From WHSW01 sp963767285 (GTDB lineage: Bacteria > Actinomycetota > Thermoleophilia > Solirubrobacterales > 70-9): DNA of 64,000 bases. Where the stretch lies: positions 186,001-250,000 of the forward strand of contig CAVYDJ010000002.1 in the NCBI GenBank assembly GCA_963767285.1, given 5' to 3'. This document shows, piece after piece, positions 6,765 through 13,887 of this stretch. The notes beneath the pieces are model-generated. The model was not told where the DNA came from. It searched no databases and was given only the letters and a program-made list of their open reading frames with translations. The position numbers and the translations under genes are program-made. Each line of letters opens with the position of its first letter. Within the stretch, counting starts at the first letter, position 1.

Positions 6765-9425
6765 GTGAGGGATCGCTTCGCACGGATCGCGGGCTGGTGC
6801 GTCGAGCGGCCGATTCCGGTCGTTGTGGCCGTCGCGCTGCTGGCGGTGATCGGGGCGGTGGCGGCGCTGCGCCTCGAGCCCGACGCCGGGACCGACCAGC
6901 TGGTCGACAACGACTCGAGCGCTTACCGGGCGACCCAGGACTTCAAGCAGCGCTTCGGCGACGACGCGGTCGTGGTCCTGGTCAAGGGCGACCTCGATCG
7001 GCTCGTGCTCACCTCCGACCTCGGCGTCCTCCTTTCGCTGGAGGGCTGCCTGTCGGGCAACGTCGAGGGCGGCCAGGTGTTCACCGACGAGCCGGCGCCG
7101 GCGCCGTGTGCGCGGATCGCCGCGACGAAGCCCGCCCAGGCGGTGCTCGGCGGCGCCACCTTCCTCAACCAGTCGGCGATCCAGTCGACGAGGATTCTCC
7201 GCAGCCAAGCTGAAGCGGCCAAGAGCGAGGCTGAGGCGGCGGGTGTAGCGGCCGCGAGGCGCGCCAAGCGTCAGGGTCTGACCACGGCGGAGCAGGCCGC
7301 AGCGTTCAAAGCGGCATACAGCGAGGTGCTGACCGCCTTCGAGCAGCGGATCATCCAGCTCGGGATCGACTACGGGCAGACTGGTTTGCCCACCATCGAC
7401 GATCCGACCTTCGTCAGCTCGGTTGTCTTCGACCCGGCCAACCCCGACCAGCCGAAGCCGCGCTTCTCGATCTTCTGGCCCAGCGCCGAGGCCGCGCAGA
7501 TCCTGGTCCGGCTGAAGCCCGACCTGAGCGCGTCCGAGCGCAGCGAGGCCATCGACCTGATCCGCGACGCGGTCGGCGATCCGGCGTTCAAGTTGCAGGG
7601 TGCCGAGTACGTGGTCAGCGGCGCACCCGTGGTCGTCGAGGGGCTCTCCGAGGAACTGACGAACGCGATCGTCGTGCTCCTGGTCGCGGCGCTGCTGGTG
7701 ATGACCGCGACGCTGGCGCTCGTCTTCGGCCCGCCCGCCAGGCTGCTGCCGCTCGCGGTCGCGCTGGTGGCGGCGGCGCTCACGTTCGGCCTCTTCGCGG
7801 CCTTCGGAGGCTCGCTGACGATGGCCTCGATCGCGGTCCTGCCCATCCTGATCGGGCTCGCGGTCGACTACGCAATCCAGTTTCAGGCGCGCTTCAACGA
7901 GCGCCGCGATGCCGGATCCTCGCCGCCGCGGGCCGCGGTCGAGGCGGCCGCGCTCGGGGCTCCGGTCATCGCGACCGCGGCGCTGGCGACCGCAGCCGGG
8001 TTCTGTGTCCTCCTGCTCTCGCCGATCCCGATGATCCGGGGGTTCGGACTGCTGCTGGTCGCGGGGATCGCGATCGCGTTCGTGGTCGCGCTGACCGCCG
8101 GCCTGGCGCTGCTCTCGCTGACCGGCTCCCGCACGGGCCCCGCGGGCGGTGGTTCCGGCCCCGGCGGGGGTGGCGGCGGACGCTTGGCGGCGGCTCGCGG
8201 CGCCCGCGACCGGGCCGGTGAGCGGATCCGCGCCATCGGCCGGCGGGCGCTGGCGCTCTCCGTCGCCGCGCCGGGGCGGGTGCTGGTGGTCGGGTTGGTG
8301 ATCGCCGTTGCCGGCTGGGCGGTCGGCACCCGCGCCGAGCTGATCTCCGACCTGCGCGAGCTCGTCCCCAGCGACCTGCCGGAGCTCCAGAACGTCGATG
8401 AGCTACAGGACGCGACCGGAGTCTCCGGCGAGGTCGAGGTCGCGGTCCAGACCGACGACCTCACGGATCCGGCCCTCGTCGCCTGGATGGCGGACTTCAA
8501 GCAGCGGGTCCTGGCCGATGCCGGGTTCGGGGGTGAGCTGACCCCGTGCGTCGAGCAGGACACCCAGCTCTGCCCGTACATCGCCATGCCGGACCTCTAC
8601 GGAACCGATCTGCCCGGGACGCGCGACGCGGTCGAGGGAGTGCTCAATCTCCTGCCGGCGTACTTCCTGGCCGCCTTCGTCGACCGCGAGGAGGATTCCA
8701 GCGCGGGCACGGTGGTGATCCCGTTCGGGATCAAGGTGATGCCGTTCGACGAGCAGAAGCAGCTGATCGACTCGATCCGGGCCGAGATCGATCCGCCCGG
8801 GACCGAGAACGATCCGCCCGCGGGGGTCAGCGCGGAGGTCGTCGGCCTGCCCGTGCTCGCCGCCGACGCCAACTCCGCTCTCGATGAGAACCGCTACCTG
8901 CTGACGTTCGGTGCGTTGCTCGCGGTCGCGCTGGCCCTGCTCGCCGTCTATCGCTCGCTGCGCCGCGCGCTGGTGCCGTTGATCCCGATCGTCTTCGCGA
9001 CGGGCTGGGCGGCGCTCGGCCTGGCGCTCGTGGGCTTGCCGCTGAATCCGATGTCGGCGACGCTGGGGGCGCTGGTGATCGCGATCGCAACCGAGTTCAG
9101 CGTCCTGCTCGCGGCCCGCTACGAGGAGGAGCGGGGTCCGGGCGTCGCTCACGGCGAGGCGCTGCGGCGCGCCTACTCGCGGACCGGGATGGCCGTGCTC
9201 GCATCGGGGGTCACGGCGATCGCGGGCTTCGCGGTCCTGGCCGCGACCGACATCCGGATGCTGCGTGACTTCGGCCTCGTGACCGTGCTCGACCTCGGCG
9301 TCGCCCTGCTCGGCGTCCTGCTGGTGCTGCCGGCTGCACTGGTCTGGGCCGAGACTGGCTTCGCGCCGTTCGGGTCGCTGCTACGGCGGCGCCCGGACGT
9401 GCGACCGGCGCCCGATCCGGGATGA
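6765..9425 (+). CDS. MMPL/RND-family transporter
   Basis: An 886-aa proton-driven exporter of the RND superfamily, MMPL type, likely moving lipids or other hydrophobic molecules. It has the duplicated RND layout: TM1 at residues 16-34, a large extracytoplasmic loop to about 300, and five TMs ending near 455. A Gly-rich linker (PAGGGSGPGGGGGG, about 460-475) is followed by TM7, a second loop with two Cys, and five TMs ending near 880. The intramembrane GLAVDYAIQFQARF segment matches the proton-relay helix TM4 of the first half; the equivalent in the second half is AIATEFSVLLAARYEEE. It begins at GTG 6765 and overlaps the next gene by ATGA. Possible cooperation with the adjacent Mla-type ABC genes is inference. 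Confidence 0.88.
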   Translation: MRDRFARIAGWCVERPIPVVVAVALLAVIGAVAALRLEPDAGTDQLVDNDSSAYRATQDFKQRFGDDAVVVLVKGDLDRLVLTSDLGVLLSLEGCLSGNVEGGQVFTDEPAPAPCARIAATKPAQAVLGGATFLNQSAIQSTRILRSQAEAAKSEAEAAGVAAARRAKRQGLTTAEQAAAFKAAYSEVLTAFEQRIIQLGIDYGQTGLPTIDDPTFVSSVVFDPANPDQPKPRFSIFWPSAEAAQILVRLKPDLSASERSEAIDLIRDAVGDPAFKLQGAEYVVSGAPVVVEGLSEELTNAIVVLLVAALLVMTATLALVFGPPARLLPLAVALVAAALTFGLFAAFGGSLTMASIAVLPILIGLAVDYAIQFQARFNERRDAGSSPPRAAVEAAALGAPVIATAALATAAGFCVLLLSPIPMIRGFGLLLVAGIAIAFVVALTAGLALLSLTGSRTGPAGGGSGPGGGGGGRLAAARGARDRAGERIRAIGRRALALSVAAPGRVLVVGLVIAVAGWAVGTRAELISDLRELVPSDLPELQNVDELQDATGVSGEVEVAVQTDDLTDPALVAWMADFKQRVLADAGFGGELTPCVEQDTQLCPYIAMPDLYGTDLPGTRDAVEGVLNLLPAYFLAAFVDREEDSSAGTVVIPFGIKVMPFDEQKQLIDSIRAEIDPPGTENDPPAGVSAEVVGLPVLAADANSALDENRYLLTFGALLAVALALLAVYRSLRRALVPLIPIVFATGWAALGLALVGLPLNPMSATLGALVIAIATEFSVLLAARYEEERGPGVAHGEALRRAYSRTGMAVLASGVTAIAGFAVLAATDIRMLRDFGLVTVLDLGVALLGVLLVLPAALVWAETGFAPFGSLLRRRPDVRPAPDPG

Positions 9426-10132
9426 CCGAGCCCGACGAGGGGCGGCCCGACCAGCGGCGCAAGCCCGCGAGCCGATACTCCCTGTTCGTCGGGATCGCCT
9501 TCCTGATCGTGATCGTGGTCGCGACCGCAAACACGCTGAGCACCCGCGACGACGGGATCCTCGGCACCGGGACGACCGAGGAGGGCGAGCCGCTGCCCCA
9601 GTTCGCCGTCCCGGAGCTGCTGGGGACGACCGAGGGCGACGCAAACGTCTTTCAGGACGATTGCGAGACTGCGTCGAATCCCTGTCCGGAGGACGACAGC
9701 CGTACCCCCGCCTGCCAGGTCGACCTGCCGGAGGTGATCCGCGTCTGCGACCTGTTCGACAAGCCGCTGGTGATCTCGTTCTGGTTCACGGGCGGCGCCG
9801 ACTGCCTGCCCACCCAGGACGTCGTCGACGCGGTCGCCTCCCGCTTCGCCGACCGCGTCAACTTCCTCTCGATCAACGTCCGCGACGATCGCGACAAGGC
9901 GCGCGAGATCGTCACGGGCCGTGGCTGGCGGATCCCGGTCGGCTGGGACGCCGACGGTGCGGTCTCCAACCTCTACAGGGTCGGCGGCTGCCCGACGGTC
10001 GCGTTCGCCTATCCGGGCGGGGTTCTGAGCGAGGCCCGGATCGGGGTCGAGGATCTCTCCGAGGAGATGCTGGCCGCCGATGTCGAGGACCTGATCCGCA
10101 AGTCGGAGCGGCGCGCGGAGGAGGATCGATGA
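9422..10132 (+). CDS. Membrane-anchored thioredoxin-fold protein lacking the nucleophilic Cys
   Basis: A TlpA/ResA-like protein of 236 aa: cytoplasmic basic N-terminus, one TM (residues 20-38), then an extracytoplasmic thioredoxin fold. The usual FWASWCPPC active-site region reads FWFTGGADC (120-128), so the first, nucleophilic Cys is Gly125 and only the resolving Cys128 remains. The cis-Pro loop is GGCPT with Cys190 next to Pro191. Four more Cys (81, 88, 98, 109) lie in an insertion before the motif. It may therefore be a redox-inactive chaperone, a one-Cys reductant partner, or an enzyme using another Cys pair. It overlaps its neighbours by ATGA on both sides. Confidence 0.8.
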   Translation: MTEPDEGRPDQRRKPASRYSLFVGIAFLIVIVVATANTLSTRDDGILGTGTTEEGEPLPQFAVPELLGTTEGDANVFQDDCETASNPCPEDDSRTPACQVDLPEVIRVCDLFDKPLVISFWFTGGADCLPTQDVVDAVASRFADRVNFLSINVRDDRDKAREIVTGRGWRIPVGWDADGAVSNLYRVGGCPTVAFAYPGGVLSEARIGVEDLSEEMLAADVEDLIRKSERRAEEDR

Positions 10133-10776
10133 GCGAAGAGGCCGAACCGGCGGTCGTGGCGGGCTCCGTGGCGCCGGAGCTCCGCGAGGAGTTCCCCGGT
10201 CTCGGCCTGGCGCAGCTGACCGTCGAGCGCGGCTCGGGACGTTCGACGCGTGAGGTCAAGGAGCGTCTGAAGGTCCTGTCCGACCGCTTCTCGGGGGGCC
10301 ACGCGATCAACATGCGCCACCAGCCGATTCCCTGGGCCTACCGGGTCTTCTACCGCCACATCGGCCTCGACCCCGACGTCCAGCGGACCCCGGTCGAGGA
10401 GCTGGCGCTGGACCGGATGAAGCAGGGCGGTTTCAAGAGCCGCAGCCTGCTCGACGATGCGCTGACGATCGCGATCATCGAATCCGGGGTCGCCGTCCGC
10501 GCGTTCGACGCCGATCGCGTCACGGGGGCGCTCGCGATCAGGCCGAGCGTCACCGGCGAGGAGCTCGAGGGACGGCCCGGCGAGCTCCCGGCCGGGACCC
10601 TGGTCGTCGCCGACGAGCAGCGCCCGCTCTCCCTGTTGTTCGGGGCGCTGGCGGCCGGGCGCGGGGTCGGACCGAAGACGAAACGGACATTGCTGATCGC
10701 GATCCAGGTCGGCGGAGTGCCTGCGATCGCGGTCGAAGAGGCTTTGTGGCTGGCCGCCGGGGTACTACACGGTTAG
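10129..10776 (+). CDS. B3/B4 tRNA-binding domain protein (COG3382-like)
   Basis: A 215-aa free-standing protein related to the B3/B4 domain of the phenylalanyl-tRNA synthetase beta subunit, a domain that acts in editing of mischarged tRNA. Supporting segments are INMRHQPIPWAYRVFYRHIG, RSLLDDALTIAIIESGV and the C-terminal GPKTKRTLLIAIQVGGVP. Stand-alone copies are known but their function is unsettled; a D-amino-acid or aminoacyl-tRNA proofreading role is inference. ATG 10129 overlaps the stop of the thioredoxin-fold gene (ATGA), so it belongs to the same operon. Confidence 0.8.
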   Translation: MSEEAEPAVVAGSVAPELREEFPGLGLAQLTVERGSGRSTREVKERLKVLSDRFSGGHAINMRHQPIPWAYRVFYRHIGLDPDVQRTPVEELALDRMKQGGFKSRSLLDDALTIAIIESGVAVRAFDADRVTGALAIRPSVTGEELEGRPGELPAGTLVVADEQRPLSLLFGALAAGRGVGPKTKRTLLIAIQVGGVPAIAVEEALWLAAGVLHG

Positions 10777-10800
10777 AATCGACGGGCCGGAAGGAGCTCC

Positions 10801-11316
10801 TTGCCCGAAGTGCTCGATCAGATCCATCGGACCACGATCCCGCCCGGGACCGGGGTCACGGAGAGCGCCGAGCGGCTGGCCCGCGGCGATCTGCGGCGCC
10901 AGATCGCCGACCTCGAGCGGCGGCTCGGCGAGCTGTTCGCCTCTGCCTTCCCGCGGCGCGGGTTCGACTGGCAGGTCGGCGCCGTCGGCGGGCCGCGGGT
11001 GCTGTCCACCGGCGAGCTCGAGCGCGTCCGCGATGCGCTCGCCGCCCGGCTCGGCGACGCGCAACGTGAGCTCGGTCGCCAGGCCGATGTCGAGGAGGCC
11101 AACCGCGGCCTGATCGAGCGGATGATCGCCGCCCCGGCCGAGCATCGCTGGGTGATCGTCTCCAATCAGGACATCGGCGACCGCGGCTGCAAGCACTGGC
11201 ACTCGCGCCCGCGCTGGGGGATCCTCGGCATGTTCATGGGCTGGTGGCGAGTCCGGGTCTCGTCGGGTTGTCCGTTAGCCGTGGGGCCGCGGCCCCCGGC
11301 GACCATCGCCACCTGA
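10801..11316 (+). CDS. Conserved actinobacterial-type protein of unknown function
   Basis: A 171-aa soluble protein of no assigned function. The N-terminal half is predicted alpha-helical and charged (LARGDLRRQIADLERRLGEL; LARRLGDAQREL-like helices). The C-terminal half has an unusual block: VIVSNQDIGDRGCKHWHSRP, then RWGILGMFMGWWRVRVSSGC, with Cys/His residues that could bind metal and several Trp. The start is TTG 10801, supported by GGAAGGAG at 10791-10798. It stands 24 nt after the B3/B4 gene and 6 nt before a membrane-protein gene. The conserved look of the Cys/His/Trp block argues for a real family. Confidence 0.7.
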   Translation: MPEVLDQIHRTTIPPGTGVTESAERLARGDLRRQIADLERRLGELFASAFPRRGFDWQVGAVGGPRVLSTGELERVRDALAARLGDAQRELGRQADVEEANRGLIERMIAAPAEHRWVIVSNQDIGDRGCKHWHSRPRWGILGMFMGWWRVRVSSGCPLAVGPRPPATIAT

Positions 11317-11322
11317 TCGCCA

Positions 11323-11817
11323 ATGGCTAACAAGCGCCGCAAGCCGCGTCCGCGGCGGCCCGCGCCGGAGCCCAGCGCGGAGCCGGCTCCGCCGCAGCCC
11401 GCAAAGGCGGCCGCCCGTCCGCGCCGGAAGCCGATCGAGGACGAGCGCCCGCCCGCACCCTGGGGCTCGTTCCCGCTCGTCGAGATCGTCGTGCTCGTCG
11501 CCCTCGTGATGCTGATCGCCGCCTTCTTCGTCGGCGGTCCGCAGAGCACCGCCCTGCTGGCCACCGGGCTCGCGCTCGGCTCCCTGGCCGGCCTCGAGCT
11601 CTCGATCCGCGAGCACTTCGGCGGCTACCGCTCGCATACCGCGCTGCTCGCCGGAGCGGCCGGGGTCGCCACGCTGGCGCTGCTCTTCTACGTCCTGCCC
11701 GATGTCCTCTCGCCGGCCCTGCGGGTCGTGGTCGCGGTCGTCGTGGCCGTTCTCGCCGGCTTCGGGTTGGCGCGCGCCTTTCGGGCTCGCGCCGGGCGTT
11801 ACGTCAAGTTGCGCTGA
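11323..11817 (+). CDS. Membrane protein with basic/proline-rich cytoplasmic tail
   Basis: A 164-aa membrane protein of unknown function. Residues 1-46 are Lys/Arg/Pro/Ala-rich and disordered. Four TM helices follow, roughly 50-70, 74-92, 106-125 and 130-150. The loop LSIREHFGGYRSH carries most of the charged residues outside the tail. Start ATG 11323 follows the previous stop by 6 nt. It is the last gene of the + strand run that begins at 4081, and a strong hairpin lies 25 nt after its stop. Confidence 0.7.
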   Translation: MANKRRKPRPRRPAPEPSAEPAPPQPAKAAARPRRKPIEDERPPAPWGSFPLVEIVVLVALVMLIAAFFVGGPQSTALLATGLALGSLAGLELSIREHFGGYRSHTALLAGAAGVATLALLFYVLPDVLSPALRVVVAVVVAVLAGFGLARAFRARAGRYVKLR

Positions 11818-11841
11818 GCCGGACGCCGCGCGATGGGCGGC

Positions 11842-11867
11842 GGGGCGGGCGCATGCGCGCCCGCCCC
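11842..11867 (+). terminator. Hairpin terminator-like structure after the membrane-protein gene
   Basis: A perfect 11-bp G+C stem (11842-11852 with 11857-11867) and an ATGC loop. There is no U-run afterwards, as is common for actinobacterial intrinsic terminators. It separates the + strand operon from the convergent IHF-like gene and could serve both strands. Confidence 0.6.
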
Positions 11868-11901
11868 TTCGACCGATGGATTGAACCCTTCGAGGGGTGA
11901 C

Positions 11902-12249
11902 CTAGACGAGCGCGGCAGAGCGCGGTCGCTTTGTCTCCAGCTCCTCCGCGAGCAGGTCGCGTTGACGGGCGGTGAGCCTGCCGAGCGTCCGGTTCTCGTT
12001 CAGTGCGATCGAGAACAGGAACTTTCTGGCTCGGGTGCGTCCCCAGCGGCGCTGGCTTCGCAACAGCTCCCCGACCGTCATCGAATCGACCTCCCACGGG
12101 CATTCCCTGACGATCTCCGCCGCATCGACGGCTCCACTGGCGACGTCACGCTTCAGCGAGGCTCGCGCCAGCCGGACCCGGTTGGCGTGTGCGAGGGCCT
12201 GCATGTGCTGCGGCATCCCAGCGGGGGCCAGTGTCGAAGCAGCTTCCAT
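11902..12249 (-). CDS. Actinobacterial-type integration host factor (mIHF)-like protein
   Basis: A 115-aa DNA-binding protein resembling mycobacterial IHF. It has a basic N-terminal helix (HANRVRLARASLKRDV) and the PWEVDSMTVGELLRSQRRWG segment, then RTRARKFL matching the helix-hairpin DNA-contact region, and a closing LTARQRDLLAEELE helix. Such proteins bend DNA and compact the nucleoid. The LRSQRRWGRTRA stretch replaces the usual glycine-rich VPGVGKVRA hairpin, so this is probably a diverged paralog rather than the housekeeping copy. Start ATG 12249 is fixed by GAGGAGG just upstream. Two tandem inverted repeats lie 55-115 nt upstream. Confidence 0.75.
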   Translation of the reverse strand: MEAASTLAPAGMPQHMQALAHANRVRLARASLKRDVASGAVDAAEIVRECPWEVDSMTVGELLRSQRRWGRTRARKFLFSIALNENRTLGRLTARQRDLLAEELETKRPRSAALV

Positions 12250-12303
12250 TCTCACTCCTCCTCTGAGTGGTAGCGGGGGTATCTCTGGACGTCGACGCTC
12301 CCT

Positions 12304-12320
12304 ACGGGACAGGGTCCCGT
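12304..12320. promoter_or_regulatory. Operator-like inverted repeat, proximal
   Basis: ACGGGAC and GTCCCGT arms (7 bp) around a 3-nt centre, 55 nt upstream of the IHF-like start. It shares its core with the repeat at 12336-12364. A regulator-binding role is inferred from the tandem arrangement. Confidence 0.45.
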
Positions 12321-12335
12321 CAGTGGGGGTGCAGC

Positions 12336-12364
12336 CGGGACAACTCTCTCTCAACCTTGTCCCG
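12336..12364. promoter_or_regulatory. Operator-like inverted repeat, distal
   Basis: CGGGACAA and TTGTCCCG arms (8 bp) separated by 13 nt. Together with the proximal repeat it gives four copies of a GGGAC half-site within 61 nt. Confidence 0.45.
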
Positions 12365-12490
12365 TCCAACCCTTGCCCCTGGGTGCGACGGCGCGAGTCG
12401 GAACCTAGGCGCGGGCTGCTCGCGCGTCAACCGCGGAAGCCCGCAATGGGTAACACTTCGTTCGCTTAGAGCATGCTTTTTGTTCACAAC

Positions 12491-12520
12491 TTCCTCTTGT
12501 TCAGAAGTGGACAAGAGGAA
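12491..12520. repeat. Perfect 10-bp inverted repeat
   Basis: TTCCTCTTGT and ACAAGAGGAA around a 10-nt loop in an A+T-rich patch downstream of the PLP-transferase gene. TTTT follows on the + strand. On the minus strand, where the neighbouring gene ends, there is no T-run, so a terminator role for that gene is only possible. Confidence 0.45.
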
Positions 12521-12565
12521 TTTTCCCCCGTGCGGGGGAGAGGAAAGGTCCGGTCGCAAGGCCTA

Positions 12566-13822
12566 TCAGGCCCGCGGCAGGTCCGGGAAATCGGCGATCG
12601 TCTGCTCCACGATCGCCAGCGCGCGGTCGAGGTGAGTCCGCTCGTGGGTCGCCATGAGCGAGGTCCGCAGCAACGCCCCGCCGGGTGGCACGGCGGGATG
12701 GAGCGCGACGTTCGTGTACAGGCCGGCGTCGAACAGCGCCTTCCACAGGAGCGCCGCCTGATAGTCCTCGCCGACGACGACCGGGACCACCGGGGTCGTG
12801 GCCTCGCTGCCGTCCGGCAGCATGCCGGGCTCGATCGCGACCAGGCCGAGGTCCCGGAAGCCCTGGCGCAGGTAGCGGGCGTTGTCGAGCAGCTTCGCCA
12901 TCAGGTCGGGGCCGTCGGCCTGGAGCACCCGCAGGGCGCCGAGCGCCGCGCCGACCGCCGCCGGCACCGCGGAGGCCGTGAAGATGAACGGGCGCGAGGC
13001 GTAGCGCAGGAACTCCATCACCTCGGCGGGCCCGGCGATGAAGCCGCCGCAGGAGGCGAGGCTTTTCGAGAAGGTGCCCATCCGCAGGTCGACCTCCGAC
13101 TCGAGCCCGAACAGCTCGCACGTCCCGGCGCCGCGCTCGCCGAGGACCCCGACGGCGTGGGCCTCGTCGACCATCAGCCGCGCGCCGTAGCGCTTGCAGA
13201 GCTCGACGATCGCCGGCAGGTCGCAGAGGTCGCCCTCCATCGAGAAGACCCCGTCGACGATCACCATCACCCCGCCGCCGTCGCCAGCCGCCCGCTCGAG
13301 CATCCGCTCGAGCTTCGGCATCTGGTTGTGGCGGAAAGGCCGCAGCTTGGCTCCCGAGAGCATGCAGCCGTCGAGGATCGAGGCGTGGTCGGCCGAGTCG
13401 CAGATCACCGTGTCCCCGGGCTGGAGGATCGTCCCGATGCAGCCGACGTTGGCCTGGTGGCCGGTGGTGAAGACGAGGGCCTCCTCGACGTCCATGAACT
13501 CCGCGAGCTCGCGCTCGAGCTCGAGGTGAAGCGGGGTGGTCCCGTTCAGCAGCCGCGAACCGGTGAGCCCGGTGCCATAGGTCTCCAGCGCCTCGCGGGC
13601 CGCCTGCTTGACGCGCGGGTCGCCGGTCAGGCCGAGGTAGTTGTTGGAGCCGAGCATGATCGTCTCGCGCCCCTCCATCTCGACCACCGGCCCGGCCTCG
13701 GAGTCGAGGATCCGGAAGTAGGGAAGGAGGTCGCCCTGCTTGGCGATCTCGAGTAGCTCGCGCCGGTCGTGGGTGCGCGCCTTCTCGAACACGTCCACGG
13801 GCGCACGGGCGGTCTCGGACAT
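12566..13822 (-). CDS. PLP-dependent alpha-oxoamine synthase (AONS/KBL/serine palmitoyltransferase family)
   Basis: A 418-aa member of the family that condenses an amino acid with an acyl-CoA and releases CO2. Landmarks: SNNYLGL (59-65), GTGLTGSRLLNG (84-94), DEAHAVG (219-225) that contacts PLP, and GTFSKSLASCGG with the Schiff-base Lys253. The GTFSKSLAS/GGFIAG wording and LESEVDL stretch look closer to serine palmitoyltransferase and glycine acetyltransferase than to BioF, and no biotin gene is nearby. The partner is a divergent GNAT gene 65 nt away. A sphingoid-base role is possible; 2-amino-3-ketobutyrate ligase is the main alternative. Confidence 0.85.
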   Translation of the reverse strand: MSETARAPVDVFEKARTHDRRELLEIAKQGDLLPYFRILDSEAGPVVEMEGRETIMLGSNNYLGLTGDPRVKQAAREALETYGTGLTGSRLLNGTTPLHLELERELAEFMDVEEALVFTTGHQANVGCIGTILQPGDTVICDSADHASILDGCMLSGAKLRPFRHNQMPKLERMLERAAGDGGGVMVIVDGVFSMEGDLCDLPAIVELCKRYGARLMVDEAHAVGVLGERGAGTCELFGLESEVDLRMGTFSKSLASCGGFIAGPAEVMEFLRYASRPFIFTASAVPAAVGAALGALRVLQADGPDLMAKLLDNARYLRQGFRDLGLVAIEPGMLPDGSEATTPVVPVVVGEDYQAALLWKALFDAGLYTNVALHPAVPPGGALLRTSLMATHERTHLDRALAIVEQTIADFPDLPRA

Positions 13823-13834
13823 GCGCGAAGTCTG

Positions 13835-13879
13835 GCACGCCCGGAGGCGCAGCCGAGGACGTGGCCAGTTCTGTTCTAA
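13835..13879. repeat. Intergenic repeat element, copy A
   Basis: About 45 nt nearly identical to 38344-38391: both contain GCACGCCCG, then AGCCGAGGACGTGG, and finish with GTTCTAA. Here it fills the gap between the divergent PLP-transferase and GNAT genes and carries the GNAT -10 box at its right end. Confidence 0.55.
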
Positions 13880-13880
13880 T
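13875..13880 (+). promoter_or_regulatory. Probable leaderless -10 box of the GNAT gene
   Basis: TCTAAT ends exactly 7 nt before GTG 13888, the spacing found at other leaderless genes here. This favours GTG 13888 over ATG 13879, which would overlap the box. Confidence 0.4.
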
Positions 13881-13887
13881 GCCCCGC

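Larger units (their letters stand above)
12250..12565. other. Intergenic region with several inverted repeats
   Basis: No gene is supported in these 316 bases between two minus-strand genes. It holds the ribosome-binding site of the IHF-like gene, two GGGACA/TGTCCC inverted repeats (listed separately), and at 12471-12530 a stretch clearly A+T-richer than its surroundings with a 10-bp hairpin. The A+T-rich part is the best place for a promoter reading left into the IHF-like gene, although it is over 200 nt away. Confidence 0.6.

Noticed and set aside
12524..12541. CCCCCG/CGGGGG hairpin as terminator for the PLP-transferase gene
   Set aside because: The arms leave only a 2-nt loop, so only a short stem could form, and no T-run follows on the minus strand.
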